Positions 33,500-42,422 of a stretch of 64,000 bases of DNA are shown here, one piece after another. This DNA is from Terriglobia bacterium. Its GTDB lineage: Bacteria; Acidobacteriota; Terriglobia; Terriglobales; Acidobacteriaceae. Position numbers and translations under genes: made by a program. The notes beneath the pieces were generated by a model. That model searched no databases and was not told the origin of the DNA. It worked only from the letters and a program-made list of their open reading frames with translations. Where the stretch lies: positions 38,682 to 102,681 of the forward strand of contig JAIQEY010000017.1 of the NCBI GenBank assembly GCA_020073565.1. Direction: 5' to 3'. Position 1 is the first letter of the stretch, and each line of letters opens with the position of its first letter.

Positions 33500-33646
33500 C
33501 CGAATTCTTCAGGTTTCTTGCATACACTTGACCCACCCCTTGCAAAGAGGTTCGGATTGCCTTGGAGGTTTCGCTTCGATTTGGCCCTGTAGAATGTAGA
33601 GCTTGACGGGATCAACACGTCTTTCCGCAACCTGCTCAGGAATGAG

Positions 33647-34969
33647 CTACCGCGGCAGGAACTCGTCCCCGTGAACATCAAACTCCGGATAGGCGCCGGC
33701 CCCGAGTTCGTACAAATCCATTCCCTGGAACTCGCCTTCCCGCTCCACCCGTTGGCGATAGACGCGATCCAGCAGCCAGTTCAATCCATAGGACAGCGGC
33801 AAGACAAAGCCCAGCAGCGTCGCCATGCCCACCAACTGCGCCAGCCATTGCCCGCCCGATCCGCCAGGCATACCCGCATCCGTCAGCAGCGCTACCGCCA
33901 GCAACCCCCAGAGCCCACCGACTGCGTGCACGGAAATGGCGCCGCCGGGGTCATCCACGGCGAGTTGGAATTCAAGCACATCGGCAACCAGCGGAACCAC
34001 GATGCCCGCAACCCCACCGACAATCAGCGCGGCAGCGGGTTTCATGAACGCAGCCCCCGCGCTGCTCGCCACCAACCCCGCCACCCATCCATTCGCGCTC
34101 AGCGACGCATCGGGCCGGCCAAATCGAACGCGTGTCACCACCACCGCCGTCAACCCGGAAGCCGCTGCACACAATGTAGTATTGACGGCGATCAATACCA
34201 CGCGCGACGCCTCCACGCCCAGGAACAGAAGCGCGCCCCCCGAGTTCAACCCGATCCAACCTACCCACGCGAACAAGCAGCCGAGGAGCACCAGTACCGC
34301 GCTGTGCCCGGGAATTGCAGCGGGCAGTCCCTCGTCGGAAAACTTCCCCCGCCGGGCGCCGAGAATCCAGGTAATCGAGAGTGCCGTAAGTCCGCCCACC
34401 GCCTGAAGTGTGCCCGAGCCACCCCCATCCACGAAGCCCCGGCCCAGTCCGCAATTGGCGCCAAGTTGAGCCAGCCAACCGCCACCCCAGACCCAGTGTG
34501 CGAACAGCGGATACGTGAAGCCAGCGAGCAGCGCCGTCGAGGCGCAGATCGCGCCCAGCCGCCAGCGGTCCGAGCCCGAACTGAGTGGAATCAGCCCCGC
34601 GAGCCCCACGCTGAAGATCTGCAGCAATACCACCAGCGCCGCCGGAGAAAGGTCAAGCCGCAGGCCGCGCAGGAAAAACGGTTCCGCCGCAATCCATCCC
34701 CACGCCTTGCCTCCGATGATGAGGATGTGCTCCGGCCGGCCCGCCACTCCTTGCCACGCGAAACCGATGATCACATAGACAATCGCCGCGACCGCCGTCA
34801 CCGCGAGCGCCGCCAGCATAGCGTGAGCTGCACTCCGCGCTCGACCCAGACCGCAGTTAGTCAAAGCCAACCCGACGCCCGCAAACGGTACTAAAAGGAT
34901 GAGGAGAAAGCAGACGAGCGCGGAGACTTCCGGGAGAGAGGCAGGAGAAGGAGCCACGAAAAGGGTCAC
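33647..34969 (-). CDS. amt: Ammonium transporter (Amt family)
   Basis: A 440-residue channel for ammonium with about eleven helices. Family landmarks include FAHWVWGGGWLAQLG, FVDGGGSGTLQAVGGLTAL (usual FAGGxVVHxxxG replaced by a divergent version), CLFAWVGWIGLNSGG and ISVHAVGGLWGLLAVALLT. The GTG start at 34969 is preceded by GGAAGGAGA and overlaps the stop of the upstream 59-residue gene in a GTGA arrangement; longer upstream reading is in the wrong frame for that gene and lacks a site. The central histidine of the first half appears replaced by glycine-serine (GGGSGTL), while the second (SVHAVGGLWG) is kept, which may alter conduction. No glnK gene is adjacent. Confidence 0.85.
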   Translation of the reverse strand: MTLFVAPSPASLPEVSALVCFLLILLVPFAGVGLALTNCGLGRARSAAHAMLAALAVTAVAAIVYVIIGFAWQGVAGRPEHILIIGGKAWGWIAAEPFFLRGLRLDLSPAALVVLLQIFSVGLAGLIPLSSGSDRWRLGAICASTALLAGFTYPLFAHWVWGGGWLAQLGANCGLGRGFVDGGGSGTLQAVGGLTALSITWILGARRGKFSDEGLPAAIPGHSAVLVLLGCLFAWVGWIGLNSGGALLFLGVEASRVVLIAVNTTLCAAASGLTAVVVTRVRFGRPDASLSANGWVAGLVASSAGAAFMKPAAALIVGGVAGIVVPLVADVLEFQLAVDDPGGAISVHAVGGLWGLLAVALLTDAGMPGGSGGQWLAQLVGMATLLGFVLPLSYGLNWLLDRVYRQRVEREGEFQGMDLYELGAGAYPEFDVHGDEFLPR

Positions 34970-35145
34970 TCTCCTTCCGCTTCCAGCACAAGATGAGAAC
35001 GGACCGCGATCGCAAGGCCAAGCAATTCCACCGCCGCGCCGGCAACCACAAATGCGCCGCGCGGCCCCGCCGCAGGCAACAAGGCGATGGCGGAAACCAC
35101 AATCGCCCATCCTGCAACCAGCAATAAGAACCCGGCGAGTTTCAT
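34966..35145 (-). CDS. Small membrane protein coupled to amt
   Basis: A 59-residue protein starting at ATG 35145 behind a strong GAGGAGG. Two hydrophobic helices (KLAGFLLLVAGWAIVVSAIALL and GAFVVAGAAVELLGLAIAV) are followed by a short acidic tail. Its stop codon overlaps the GTG start of the ammonium transporter, so their translation is coupled. No family is recognised. The arrangement suggests an accessory or regulatory subunit of the transporter, which is inference only. Confidence 0.65.
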   Translation of the reverse strand: MKLAGFLLLVAGWAIVVSAIALLPAAGPRGAFVVAGAAVELLGLAIAVRSHLVLEAEGE

Positions 35146-35300
35146 TGCCTCCTCATGCCGCACGGCCGTGATTCCGGCCCAACCGCAAAGGCTAATGCGG
35201 CGCAGTCGTACCGTCCAATCGAATTTATTTATTGTATCTAGAAACGGAAAGCACCCACCGAAACGGCTACGCCTGTTAGGATGTCGGGACGCCCCAACCT

Positions 35301-35660
35301 ATGAGAGACCTGCTCAATCAGCTCGTCGCGCACCGCAGCGGTGCGCTCTTCCTTCTCGCGATCGCCGCCTTCCTCGAAACTTACGGCGACTCGTGCTTCC
35401 AGTCCGCGCTCTATCGCGCTTCCGGAATGAGCCGCGTCGCCGCCTTTGTGGGCGGGGCCCTGTCGCTTACCGCCTATGGACTCGTCGTCAACGCCCCACG
35501 CTGGGATTTTGGCAAACTGATTGGCGTCTACGTCGTGCTTTTTTTCCTGCTGGCGCAGGTCGTGGCCCGAGTAAAGTTCGGCCAAGCTCCCACACTCCCC
35601 ATTCTCATCGGCGGCGCATTTATCGTCGCCGGGGGTGCGATCATCTCCTTCGGCAGATAG
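35301..35660 (+). CDS. Four-helix membrane protein, SMR-like
   Basis: A 119-residue protein with four closely spaced helices (about 14-32, 43-62, 70-92 and 97-116). Size and helix layout recall small multidrug resistance-type or YnfA-type proteins, and AAFLETYGDSCFQ in helix 1 carries a membrane-embedded glutamate as SMR proteins do. The match is not strong enough for a firm name. It is divergent from the amt unit and separated from the next gene by 113 bp. Function unknown. Confidence 0.6.
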   Translation: MRDLLNQLVAHRSGALFLLAIAAFLETYGDSCFQSALYRASGMSRVAAFVGGALSLTAYGLVVNAPRWDFGKLIGVYVVLFFLLAQVVARVKFGQAPTLPILIGGAFIVAGGAIISFGR

Positions 35661-35773
35661 GGCTGATCGGGAGGCTGGATTCTCGTGGCGAGTAGAAGGC
35701 GGCCTTTATGATAGGCATCTCCCCCAAGATGAAGTGAGCGAACCGCGCTCCGTCGAACTCTCTCTTCTAATCC

Positions 35774-36247
35774 TCAGACCGACTGAGCCATGCTGACAGA
35801 CTCTTCCGCCCGCTTCTCCCGCCAGTAGCTTTCATAGCCCAGGATGGCAAAATACACGGCCTGGTCGAAAAACTGGTCCAGCAGGCGAAGCAACTCGAGA
35901 CTACCCAGGATCTCCAGCGGCTTCTCCCGCATGCCCTCCATCTCCAGAAACTCCCAGAGATTCTCTTCGATCATCATGATGGCCCAGCAGAGCGCACTCA
36001 TGGAGACGCCCTGCTCAGCACGCCGCCGGCCTAGGGCCTTGTAAACGTTCTCAATGTCGTCGTCGGTCTTGGTCAGGATCCAGTCGCTCAGGTTGCGGTA
36101 CACCTCGCGAGTACGCTCGCGGATTTCCCGCCCCGGAACTTTCTTGAGGTCGGCTGCCCGGCTGGACCGTTCCAACTTGTTCAATAAACTTTCGGCGAGT
36201 TCTTCGGAATGAGATTCAATAAGACGAACAAGACGCAGCGCGATCAC
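35774..36247 (-). CDS. RsbRD N-terminal-like sensor domain protein
   Basis: A 157-residue, soluble, all-helical protein starting with GTG behind CGGAGG. The pattern (LVRLIESHSEELAESLLNKLERS, then YRNLSDWI, ALCWAIMMIEENLWEFL, and LLRLLDQFFDQAVYFAILGYE) matches the N-terminal domain of RsbRD-type co-antagonists and sensor kinases, here without any attached STAS or kinase domain. It may bind a small ligand or partner and feed into a stressosome-like or phosphorelay pathway, but no partner gene is adjacent. It lies downstream of secA on the same strand, with a hairpin between them. Confidence 0.7.
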   Translation of the reverse strand: MIALRLVRLIESHSEELAESLLNKLERSSRAADLKKVPGREIRERTREVYRNLSDWILTKTDDDIENVYKALGRRRAEQGVSMSALCWAIMMIEENLWEFLEMEGMREKPLEILGSLELLRLLDQFFDQAVYFAILGYESYWREKRAEESVSMAQSV

Positions 36248-36296
36248 GGCGAACCTCCGCTACTGCTACTTTCATTGTACGCCCTCGTCGGGAAGA

Positions 36297-36326
36297 TGTA
36301 GCGCGGACAGGAGTGTCCCCGCTACA
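36297..36326 (-). terminator. Hairpin repeat downstream of secA
   Basis: TGTAGCG (36297-36303) with GGACA pairs with TGTCC and CGCTACA (36320-36326). It lies 14 bp past the secA stop. The GGACAGGAGTGTCC core resembles the GCGGACATTCCTGTCCGC repeat at 53558, so it is both a dispersed repeat and a probable terminator. Confidence 0.55.
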
Positions 36327-36340
36327 TCAGGACTAAGCTC

Positions 36341-39300
36341 CTACGCCCCTGCCCCGCAGCACTTCTTATATTTCTTCCCACTGCCGCAAGGACACGGATC
36401 GTTGCGCCCAACTTTCTCGCCCGAGCGTACAACCTGCTGCACGGTCTGCATGTCGCCCGACCCGGCCATGCGGGCCTGTTCGAGCTCGCGCTTCTTCTTG
36501 CGTTGGAAGGCTTCTTCGATTTCGTCGACTGACGTGGCGATCTGCCGCGGTGATCGCCCGTTCCCGCCGCCTCGTCCTCCGGTGATCAGTGAAGGCACGC
36601 CGGCGTCGGGTCCTTGGCCCGACGAACCTTCCGGTCCACCGCCGCCCATTCCTCCCAACTCGGGCGGCCGCTCCAGAATCTGCATCAGGTAGAGATACCG
36701 AACCGTCTCCTCCTGAAAGCGCTGCATCATCTCTTCGAACATATCGAAGGACTCGCGCTTGTACTCCACCAGCGGATCGTGCTGCCCGTAGCCGCGTAGT
36801 CCGATGCCCTCTTTCAAGTGATCCATCGACAGCAGATGATCTTTCCACTGCGCGTCGATCACGCTCAGCATGATCATGCGCTCGTGATACCGCATCGCCT
36901 CGGCGCCAATCAGTTTCTCTTTCGCATCGTAGCGGGCTTTGAGCGTGTCGAAGATCGCGTCGCCCAATTCCTGCCGGTTCATCGATTCGGGCTTCACACC
37001 TTCGGCATAGATATCAACTCCAAATCGAGTGAAGATGGCATCTTTCAAGCCCTTCAGGTCCCAATCATCCACGTGCGCCTTGGCCGGACAGAACTTTTCC
37101 AGCATGTCGCCGAGAATCCCGGAAACGTAGTCTTCAATGATGAGATCTTTCTGATCAAGCCCCTCGAGCAGCCGCCGCCGCAGGCCATACACAGCCTCGC
37201 GTTGCTTGTTCATGACGTCGTCGTATTCGAGCAAGTGTTTGCGGGCTTCGAAATTCTGCCCTTCCACCGCTTTCTGCGCGGCTTCGATACGTCGAGTGAT
37301 CATGCGCGATTCGATCGGAACGCCCTCTTCCATTCCGAGTCGCTGCAGCAGGTTAGACACCCACTCCTTCGCGAAAATGCGCATCAAGTCATCTTCGAGC
37401 GACAGATAGAAACGCGACGAACCGGGATCGCCCTGCCGTCCAGCGCGACCGCGAAGCTGGTTGTCGATACGGCGCGCTTCGTGGCGCTCGGTGCCGAAAA
37501 TATGCAAGCCCCCCGCCTCAATTACTTCTTTGTGCTCACGATCCGTGTCGGCCTTGTAGCGGGCGAAAACCTCATTCCATTGATCGGTCGGCACGGCGTA
37601 CTCGTTGCCGGCGTAGTACCAGACGGTCCGATTCGGATCATCTACAGCAGCTTCAATCTTGCCCTGCGCGGCCCGTAGCGGCTGCGCGATTCCCTTCTTC
37701 ACGCACTCCTGCTTAGATATGAATTCCGGGTTACCGCCCAGCAGAATGTCGGTGCCGCGCCCGGCCATGTTGGTGGCAATCGTGACCATACCCTTGCGTC
37801 CCGCCTGCGCAACGATTTCGGCCTCCCGCTCGTGGTACTTGGCGTTCAGAACGACGTGCTTGATTCCCTTCTTCTTCAGCAACTCCGAAAGCCGTTCAGA
37901 TTTTTCAATCGAAGTTGTGCCCACCAGCACCGGCTGCTGGGCTTCATGGAGTCGCTGAATCTCGTCGGAAGCAGCAAAATACTTTTCCTTTTCCGTGCGA
38001 TAGACAACGTCTGGATTCTCTTTGCGCAGCAGCGTGCGATTGGTCGGGATGACCGTAACCTCAAGCCGGTAAATCTTATCGAATTCCGGCGCTTCCGTTT
38101 CCGCCGTACCGGTCATACCCGCAAGCTTCTTGTACATGCGAAAATAATTCTGGAACGTGATCGTCGCTAGCGTCTGGTTCTCGCGCTCGATCTTGACGTT
38201 CTCCTTCGCTTCGATCGCCTGATGCAGCCCGTCCGACCAGCGGCGACCGGGCATGAGGCGCCCAGTGAATTCGTCAACAATGATCACTTCGCCGTCTTTC
38301 ACCACATACTCCACGTCTTTCTTGTAAAGAGCGTGCGCTTTGACGGCCGTTTCCACGTGGTGTTTGAGGGCCCAGTTCTCCGGGTCGGCGATGTTTCCAA
38401 TGCCCAGGAGCTTCTCGACCTTCTCCCAACCCTCATCGGTGACAGTGATGTTGCGGTGCTTCTCATCGACCACGAAGTCGCCCGTATAAATCTTGGGCTC
38501 ACCCGGCTGGGTGTCAATTTCCTCGCCTTTTTCGAGCTTGGGGATGATGCGGTTGACCTTGTAGTACTTGTCGGTCGACTCCTCGCTGGCGCCGGAAATA
38601 ATGAGTGGGGTGCGGGCTTCGTCGATCAGGATGGAATCGACTTCGTCAACAATCGCGAAGTTGTGCATCCGCTGCACGCAATCGCGCAGGTCGAACTTCA
38701 TGTTGTCGCGCAGATAGTCGAAACCGAACTCATTGTTCGTCCCGTAGGTAACATCGGCAGCGTAAGCGGCGCGCCGCTCTTCGTCGTCAAGGTCGTGCAC
38801 GATGACGCCCACGGTGAGCCCAAGGAATTGGTAGAGCTTGCCCATCCACTCCGAATCGCGCTTGGCCAGGTAGTCGTTGACGGTGACCACATGCACGCCG
38901 CGTCCGCTGAGAGCGTTGAGATAAACCGGAAGCGTAGCAACCAGCGTCTTGCCTTCGCCGGTCTTCATTTCGGCAATCTTGCCTTCGTGCAGAACCATAC
39001 CGCCGATCAGCTGGACATCGAAGTGCCGCATGTTCAGCACGCGGCGTCCGGCTTCGCGCACAACGGCGAACGCTTCGACCAGCAGTTCGTCGAGAACTCC
39101 CTTGAGAACCTGGCTGCGCTGCTCCTCGATTTCTTTCTGGCGGTCGGGTTCGGCCTCCGGCTCGTCGGCAATCTGGCTCAACCGTTCCTGGATGCGGGCG
39201 CGAAACTCCTCGGTCTTGGCGCGCAACTGTTCGTCGGAGAGCTTCTCAATCTCCGGCTCGAGCGCGCTGATGGCCGCGACGTTCGGCATCATGCGCTTGA

Positions 39301-39352
39301 TCTCGCGCTCGTTCCTGGTCCCGAAAATCTTGCCTAGCAAAGTGTTAATCAA
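36341..39352 (-). CDS. secA: Preprotein translocase ATPase SecA
   Basis: A 1003-residue motor driving secretion through SecYEG. It starts at TTG 39352 behind GAGGG, and [20 protein letters not shown] aligns with the SecA N-terminus, so the unusual start is credible. Walker A is [11 protein letters not shown], followed by [36 protein letters not shown], helicase motifs ([31 protein letters not shown] in pieces) and the zinc-binding tail [15 protein letters not shown] that binds SecB or ribosomes. The length exceeds the E. coli protein by about 100 residues, mostly in the N-terminal acidic insertion and in the glycine-rich segment (about 925-960) before the tail. Single-gene unit, divergent from the acyl-activating gene. 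Confidence 0.97.
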   Translation of the reverse strand: MINTLLGKIFGTRNEREIKRMMPNVAAISALEPEIEKLSDEQLRAKTEEFRARIQERLSQIADEPEAEPDRQKEIEEQRSQVLKGVLDELLVEAFAVVREAGRRVLNMRHFDVQLIGGMVLHEGKIAEMKTGEGKTLVATLPVYLNALSGRGVHVVTVNDYLAKRDSEWMGKLYQFLGLTVGVIVHDLDDEERRAAYAADVTYGTNNEFGFDYLRDNMKFDLRDCVQRMHNFAIVDEVDSILIDEARTPLIISGASEESTDKYYKVNRIIPKLEKGEEIDTQPGEPKIYTGDFVVDEKHRNITVTDEGWEKVEKLLGIGNIADPENWALKHHVETAVKAHALYKKDVEYVVKDGEVIIVDEFTGRLMPGRRWSDGLHQAIEAKENVKIERENQTLATITFQNYFRMYKKLAGMTGTAETEAPEFDKIYRLEVTVIPTNRTLLRKENPDVVYRTEKEKYFAASDEIQRLHEAQQPVLVGTTSIEKSERLSELLKKKGIKHVVLNAKYHEREAEIVAQAGRKGMVTIATNMAGRGTDILLGGNPEFISKQECVKKGIAQPLRAAQGKIEAAVDDPNRTVWYYAGNEYAVPTDQWNEVFARYKADTDREHKEVIEAGGLHIFGTERHEARRIDNQLRGRAGRQGDPGSSRFYLSLEDDLMRIFAKEWVSNLLQRLGMEEGVPIESRMITRRIEAAQKAVEGQNFEARKHLLEYDDVMNKQREAVYGLRRRLLEGLDQKDLIIEDYVSGILGDMLEKFCPAKAHVDDWDLKGLKDAIFTRFGVDIYAEGVKPESMNRQELGDAIFDTLKARYDAKEKLIGAEAMRYHERMIMLSVIDAQWKDHLLSMDHLKEGIGLRGYGQHDPLVEYKRESFDMFEEMMQRFQEETVRYLYLMQILERPPELGGMGGGGPEGSSGQGPDAGVPSLITGGRGGGNGRSPRQIATSVDEIEEAFQRKKKRELEQARMAGSGDMQTVQQVVRSGEKVGRNDPCPCGSGKKYKKCCGAGA

Positions 39353-39449
39353 AAGCGGAATCCCTCAGAGAACACACGTCCCAAAGTATGCTTTAAAGCC
39401 TAGCACATTAGATGCCGCAGCAATGGCGAAGGACAGAGATCGCAATGAG

Positions 39450-39496
39450 TAGCGCCGGCGTCCCACCGGCTGTCGTGGGGGCGTCCCCGCCCCCAC
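39450..39496. repeat. GC-rich palindromic repeat before the acyl-activating gene
   Basis: TAGCGCCGGCGTCCCACCGGC is followed by GTGGGGGCG and CGCCCCCAC arms (39475-39496). Similar units occur at 42378-42416. It lies in the 236-bp divergent region between secA and the next gene, in which I see no convincing promoter. Confidence 0.55.
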
Positions 39497-39588
39497 CTTG
39501 CGGGAATGGCTCTCGGCGCTCATCGAGTCAATGTGGGATGACGGTTCCTAGTTTTCACCAGCTCTCTTTAGTATATTCACTCCGTCCC

Positions 39589-42381
39589 ATGCCCACGTTC
39601 TACGAGCGCTTTCAGGAGTCAGCCCGGAAGTATCCCAATAACATTGCCCTCGAAATCCAGCGCAAAGAGCAGGTTGAGAGCGTCACCTTCGCGGAACTGA
39701 CCCAGATGGCGGAGAGTGTCGGGCGATGGCTCTCCACCCGCGTCCCTCGCGACGCGCGGGTCGCCATCCTCGCGGCGAACCATCCTCGCTGGGTGGCCGC
39801 TTATCTGGGAATCATTGCGGCCGGCAGGGTGGCCGTTCCCCTCGACACGGCGTTCCAGGCAGACCAGGTCAGGAAGTTGCTCAACGACAGTGGCGCGTCC
39901 CTGCTCTTCTGCGATGCCAAGCATTTACCGGTAGCGGCCGAAGCCGTCGCGGGTCTCAAGGTCGGATTGGTGATGACATCGGCGGCCGCTGAGCAGTCGG
40001 CCAATCCCACTCATCGCACAGAACGCGCTGAGTGGGGCACCCGGTTCGCTCAACCAACTTTCGCTTCTGATCTGGATTCGATTTTCGCGGCGGGCAGCGA
40101 CGGGTTTACTCCCGCATCCCCCTCCCCCGAAGACCTGGCTGCTCTGCTCTACACCTCCGGCACGACTGCCGATCCCAAAGGCGTGATGCTGACGCACGCC
40201 AACCTGGTCGGGGAAGCCAACTGCGTCTTTGCCGTGATCACCATCGGACCGAGCGATGCCCTGCTCGGCATCCTGCCCATGTTTCACGTACTCGCGCAGA
40301 TGGCAAACCTGTTTCTCCCACTGCTGAACGGCTCGCGCGTGGTTTACCTGGAGACCTTGAACACGACTGAATTGTTGCGAGCCCTGCAGGAGCGCGACAT
40401 CACCGTGTTCTGCGTGGTGCCTCAGTTCTTCTACCTGATTCACGAAAAGATTTTCAAAGAACTCCACAAGCGCGGCAAACTCACGTTGTCGCTCGTGCGC
40501 CTGCTGATGGCGCTGAACCGCGCACTCCGGCGGGTGGGCGTCAACGCGGGCAAGTTATTCTTCGGCAAGATCCACGCGACGCTCGGTAAGCGCATGCGCA
40601 TCCTGGTCACGGGCGGCTCGCGCTTCGACACCACCATCGCGCGCGATTTCTATTCCTTCGGAATCGACGTCCTCAACGCCTACGGACTCACCGAGACCAG
40701 CGGCGGCGCCTTCGTGAATCCCCCCGGCCACATGGTGATCGGCTCGGTCGGCCCACCGCTGCCCGGCGTCGAGGCGAAGATCGTCGGCCCTCAACCTGTG
40801 GAAGACGGAGGACCGGCAGCAGGAGAGATTGCCCTCCGCGGAGCGATCGTGATGAAGGGCTACTGGAATCGCCCCGACGCTACTGCGGAAGTGCTGCGCG
40901 ATGGCTGGCTCCACACCGGCGATCTCGGCTACTTCGACGCCAAGGGAAACCTGTTCATCACTGGGCGGCGCAAGGAAGTCATCGTGCTCGCCAACGGCAA
41001 GAACATCTATCCCGAAGAAGTGGAGGCGCACTACCAGAAATCGCCCCTGGTGAAGGAACTCTACGTAATGGCGCTGGAAGCGCGGCCGGGCGATTCCACC
41101 TCCGAGCGACTGCATGGGGTCATCGTGCCGAACTTCGAACTCCTGCGCGAGCGCAAGATCGTCAATTCCAAGGAGGCCATCCGTTTCGAAATCCAGGCGC
41201 TCTCGCACAAGATCGCTTCCACCAAACGGCTGGGAAGCTACGACATCTGGCAGGAGGACCTGCCGCGCACGACCACCCGCAAGCTGAAGCGCTTCCAGAT
41301 CGAGAAGAAGATTCGTGCCCTTCAGAAAACCGCAAACGGCGAAGCCGAGGTTGGCGTCGAGAAGCCCCTCACTGCCGATGAGCAGGCATGGCTCGATCGC
41401 GATGATGTAAAGCGAGCGCTCGCCATTGTGCGGGAGGCAGCGCGCAACCAGGTTGCCTCAATCCGCCCAGACCACAACCTGGAACTGGATCTGGGCCTCG
41501 ATTCCATGCAGCGGGTCGAGTTGCTGACCGCGCTCGAACAGCAATTGGGCGGCGACGTACCCGAATCGCAGTTGGGCGAAATCTATACTGTGCGCGACTT
41601 GGTCGATGCGATGTCGGCGAGCGCCGAGCAGGGCGAGGGCGCGGCGAAAACGGCAGCGCCGGTATGGGCCACGATCTTGAGCGAGCCCGTGACCGATCCT
41701 GAAGTGCTGGCGCTGGCTCGCCACAATCTGTTCACTGAAATTTTCTTCTTCATGCTGGGCCGGCTGATTTACCTGGTCGCGCTCGACCGGTTTCATTTCA
41801 AAATGCGCGGACTCGAAAATCTTCCGGAGAAGGGCCCTTACCTGCTCTGCTCGAATCACCAGAGCTATCTCGATCCGCTCGTGATGGCGGCCGTGCTTCC
41901 CTGGCGCTTGTTTCGGAATACGTTCGCGCTTGGGACGAGCGATATTTTCGGCCAGGGCTTCATGCGGCGCCTGGCACGCTGGTTGCGAGTCGTGGTGCTC
42001 GACCCAGATGCCAACCTGGTGCCGGCCATGCGCGCGGGCGCCTACGGCCTAAGGCAACGACGCGTTCTGATCTTGTATCCCGAAGGCGAGCGTTCCAACA
42101 CCGGCAACCCAACTGTCTTCCGCAAAGGCGCAGCCATTCTCTCGATTCACGAGCAGGCCCCGATCGTTCCGGTGGCGATCGAAGGCTTCTACGAAGCTTG
42201 GCCGCGCCACAAGAAATTCCCAAAGGCCAGCGATTTGCGACTCGTATTCGGAAAGCCGATTCTGCCGCCTCCCGCGAGCGCCGCGAGCGAAACCGAGTAT
42301 GAGCAACTGACCGCGAAATTGAAATCGATTGTCGTAGAGATGCGGGAGGAATTGCGGCGGAGTCCGCGGGGTAGAGCGTAG
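39589..42381 (+). CDS. Fused acyl-activating enzyme, acyl carrier domain and lysophospholipid-type acyltransferase
   Basis: A 930-residue lipid enzyme with three modules. (1) AMP-dependent synthetase, about 1-590: LLYTSGTTADPKGVML, YGLTETSGG and GDLGYFDAKGNLFITGRRKE. (2) Acyl carrier domain, about 605-680: DLGLDSMQRVE with phosphopantetheine serine at 639. (3) PlsC-type acyltransferase, about 720-920: NHQSYLDP (His757, Asp762) and LYPEGERS. A fatty acid would be activated as acyl-AMP, loaded on the carrier and moved to a lysolipid, a scheme related to bacterial Aas but with reversed order and its own carrier. The ATG at 39589 begins the family-like MPTFYERFQESARKYPNNIAL. Residues 140-151 are encoded by a palindromic repeat inserted in frame (see 40006). 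Confidence 0.9.
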   Translation: MPTFYERFQESARKYPNNIALEIQRKEQVESVTFAELTQMAESVGRWLSTRVPRDARVAILAANHPRWVAAYLGIIAAGRVAVPLDTAFQADQVRKLLNDSGASLLFCDAKHLPVAAEAVAGLKVGLVMTSAAAEQSANPTHRTERAEWGTRFAQPTFASDLDSIFAAGSDGFTPASPSPEDLAALLYTSGTTADPKGVMLTHANLVGEANCVFAVITIGPSDALLGILPMFHVLAQMANLFLPLLNGSRVVYLETLNTTELLRALQERDITVFCVVPQFFYLIHEKIFKELHKRGKLTLSLVRLLMALNRALRRVGVNAGKLFFGKIHATLGKRMRILVTGGSRFDTTIARDFYSFGIDVLNAYGLTETSGGAFVNPPGHMVIGSVGPPLPGVEAKIVGPQPVEDGGPAAGEIALRGAIVMKGYWNRPDATAEVLRDGWLHTGDLGYFDAKGNLFITGRRKEVIVLANGKNIYPEEVEAHYQKSPLVKELYVMALEARPGDSTSERLHGVIVPNFELLRERKIVNSKEAIRFEIQALSHKIASTKRLGSYDIWQEDLPRTTTRKLKRFQIEKKIRALQKTANGEAEVGVEKPLTADEQAWLDRDDVKRALAIVREAARNQVASIRPDHNLELDLGLDSMQRVELLTALEQQLGGDVPESQLGEIYTVRDLVDAMSASAEQGEGAAKTAAPVWATILSEPVTDPEVLALARHNLFTEIFFFMLGRLIYLVALDRFHFKMRGLENLPEKGPYLLCSNHQSYLDPLVMAAVLPWRLFRNTFALGTSDIFGQGFMRRLARWLRVVVLDPDANLVPAMRAGAYGLRQRRVLILYPEGERSNTGNPTVFRKGAAILSIHEQAPIVPVAIEGFYEAWPRHKKFPKASDLRLVFGKPILPPPASAASETEYEQLTAKLKSIVVEMREELRRSPRGRA
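40006..40042 (+). repeat. REP-like palindrome D inside a coding sequence
   Basis: CCCACTCATCGC (40006-40017), a 7-nt loop ACAGAAC and GCGCTGAGTGGG (40025-40036) plus the GCACCC flank match the copy at 63756-63794 except for about five differences (two lost bases, loop ACAGGAC). It is translated in frame as PTHRTERAEWGTR within the acyl-activating enzyme. Confidence 0.8.
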
Positions 42382-42416
42382 CGCCGCCGCCCCGGCGGCT
42401 GTCCGGCGGGCGCTAC
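42378..42416. repeat. GC-rich palindrome after the acyl-activating gene
   Basis: GTAGCGCCGCCGCCCCGGCGGC and GCCGCCGGGC-type arms ending GCGCTAC overlap the stop codon of the upstream gene and end 6 bp before the next convergent gene. It may act as a bidirectional terminator. Confidence 0.5.
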
Positions 42417-42422
42417 AAACTA

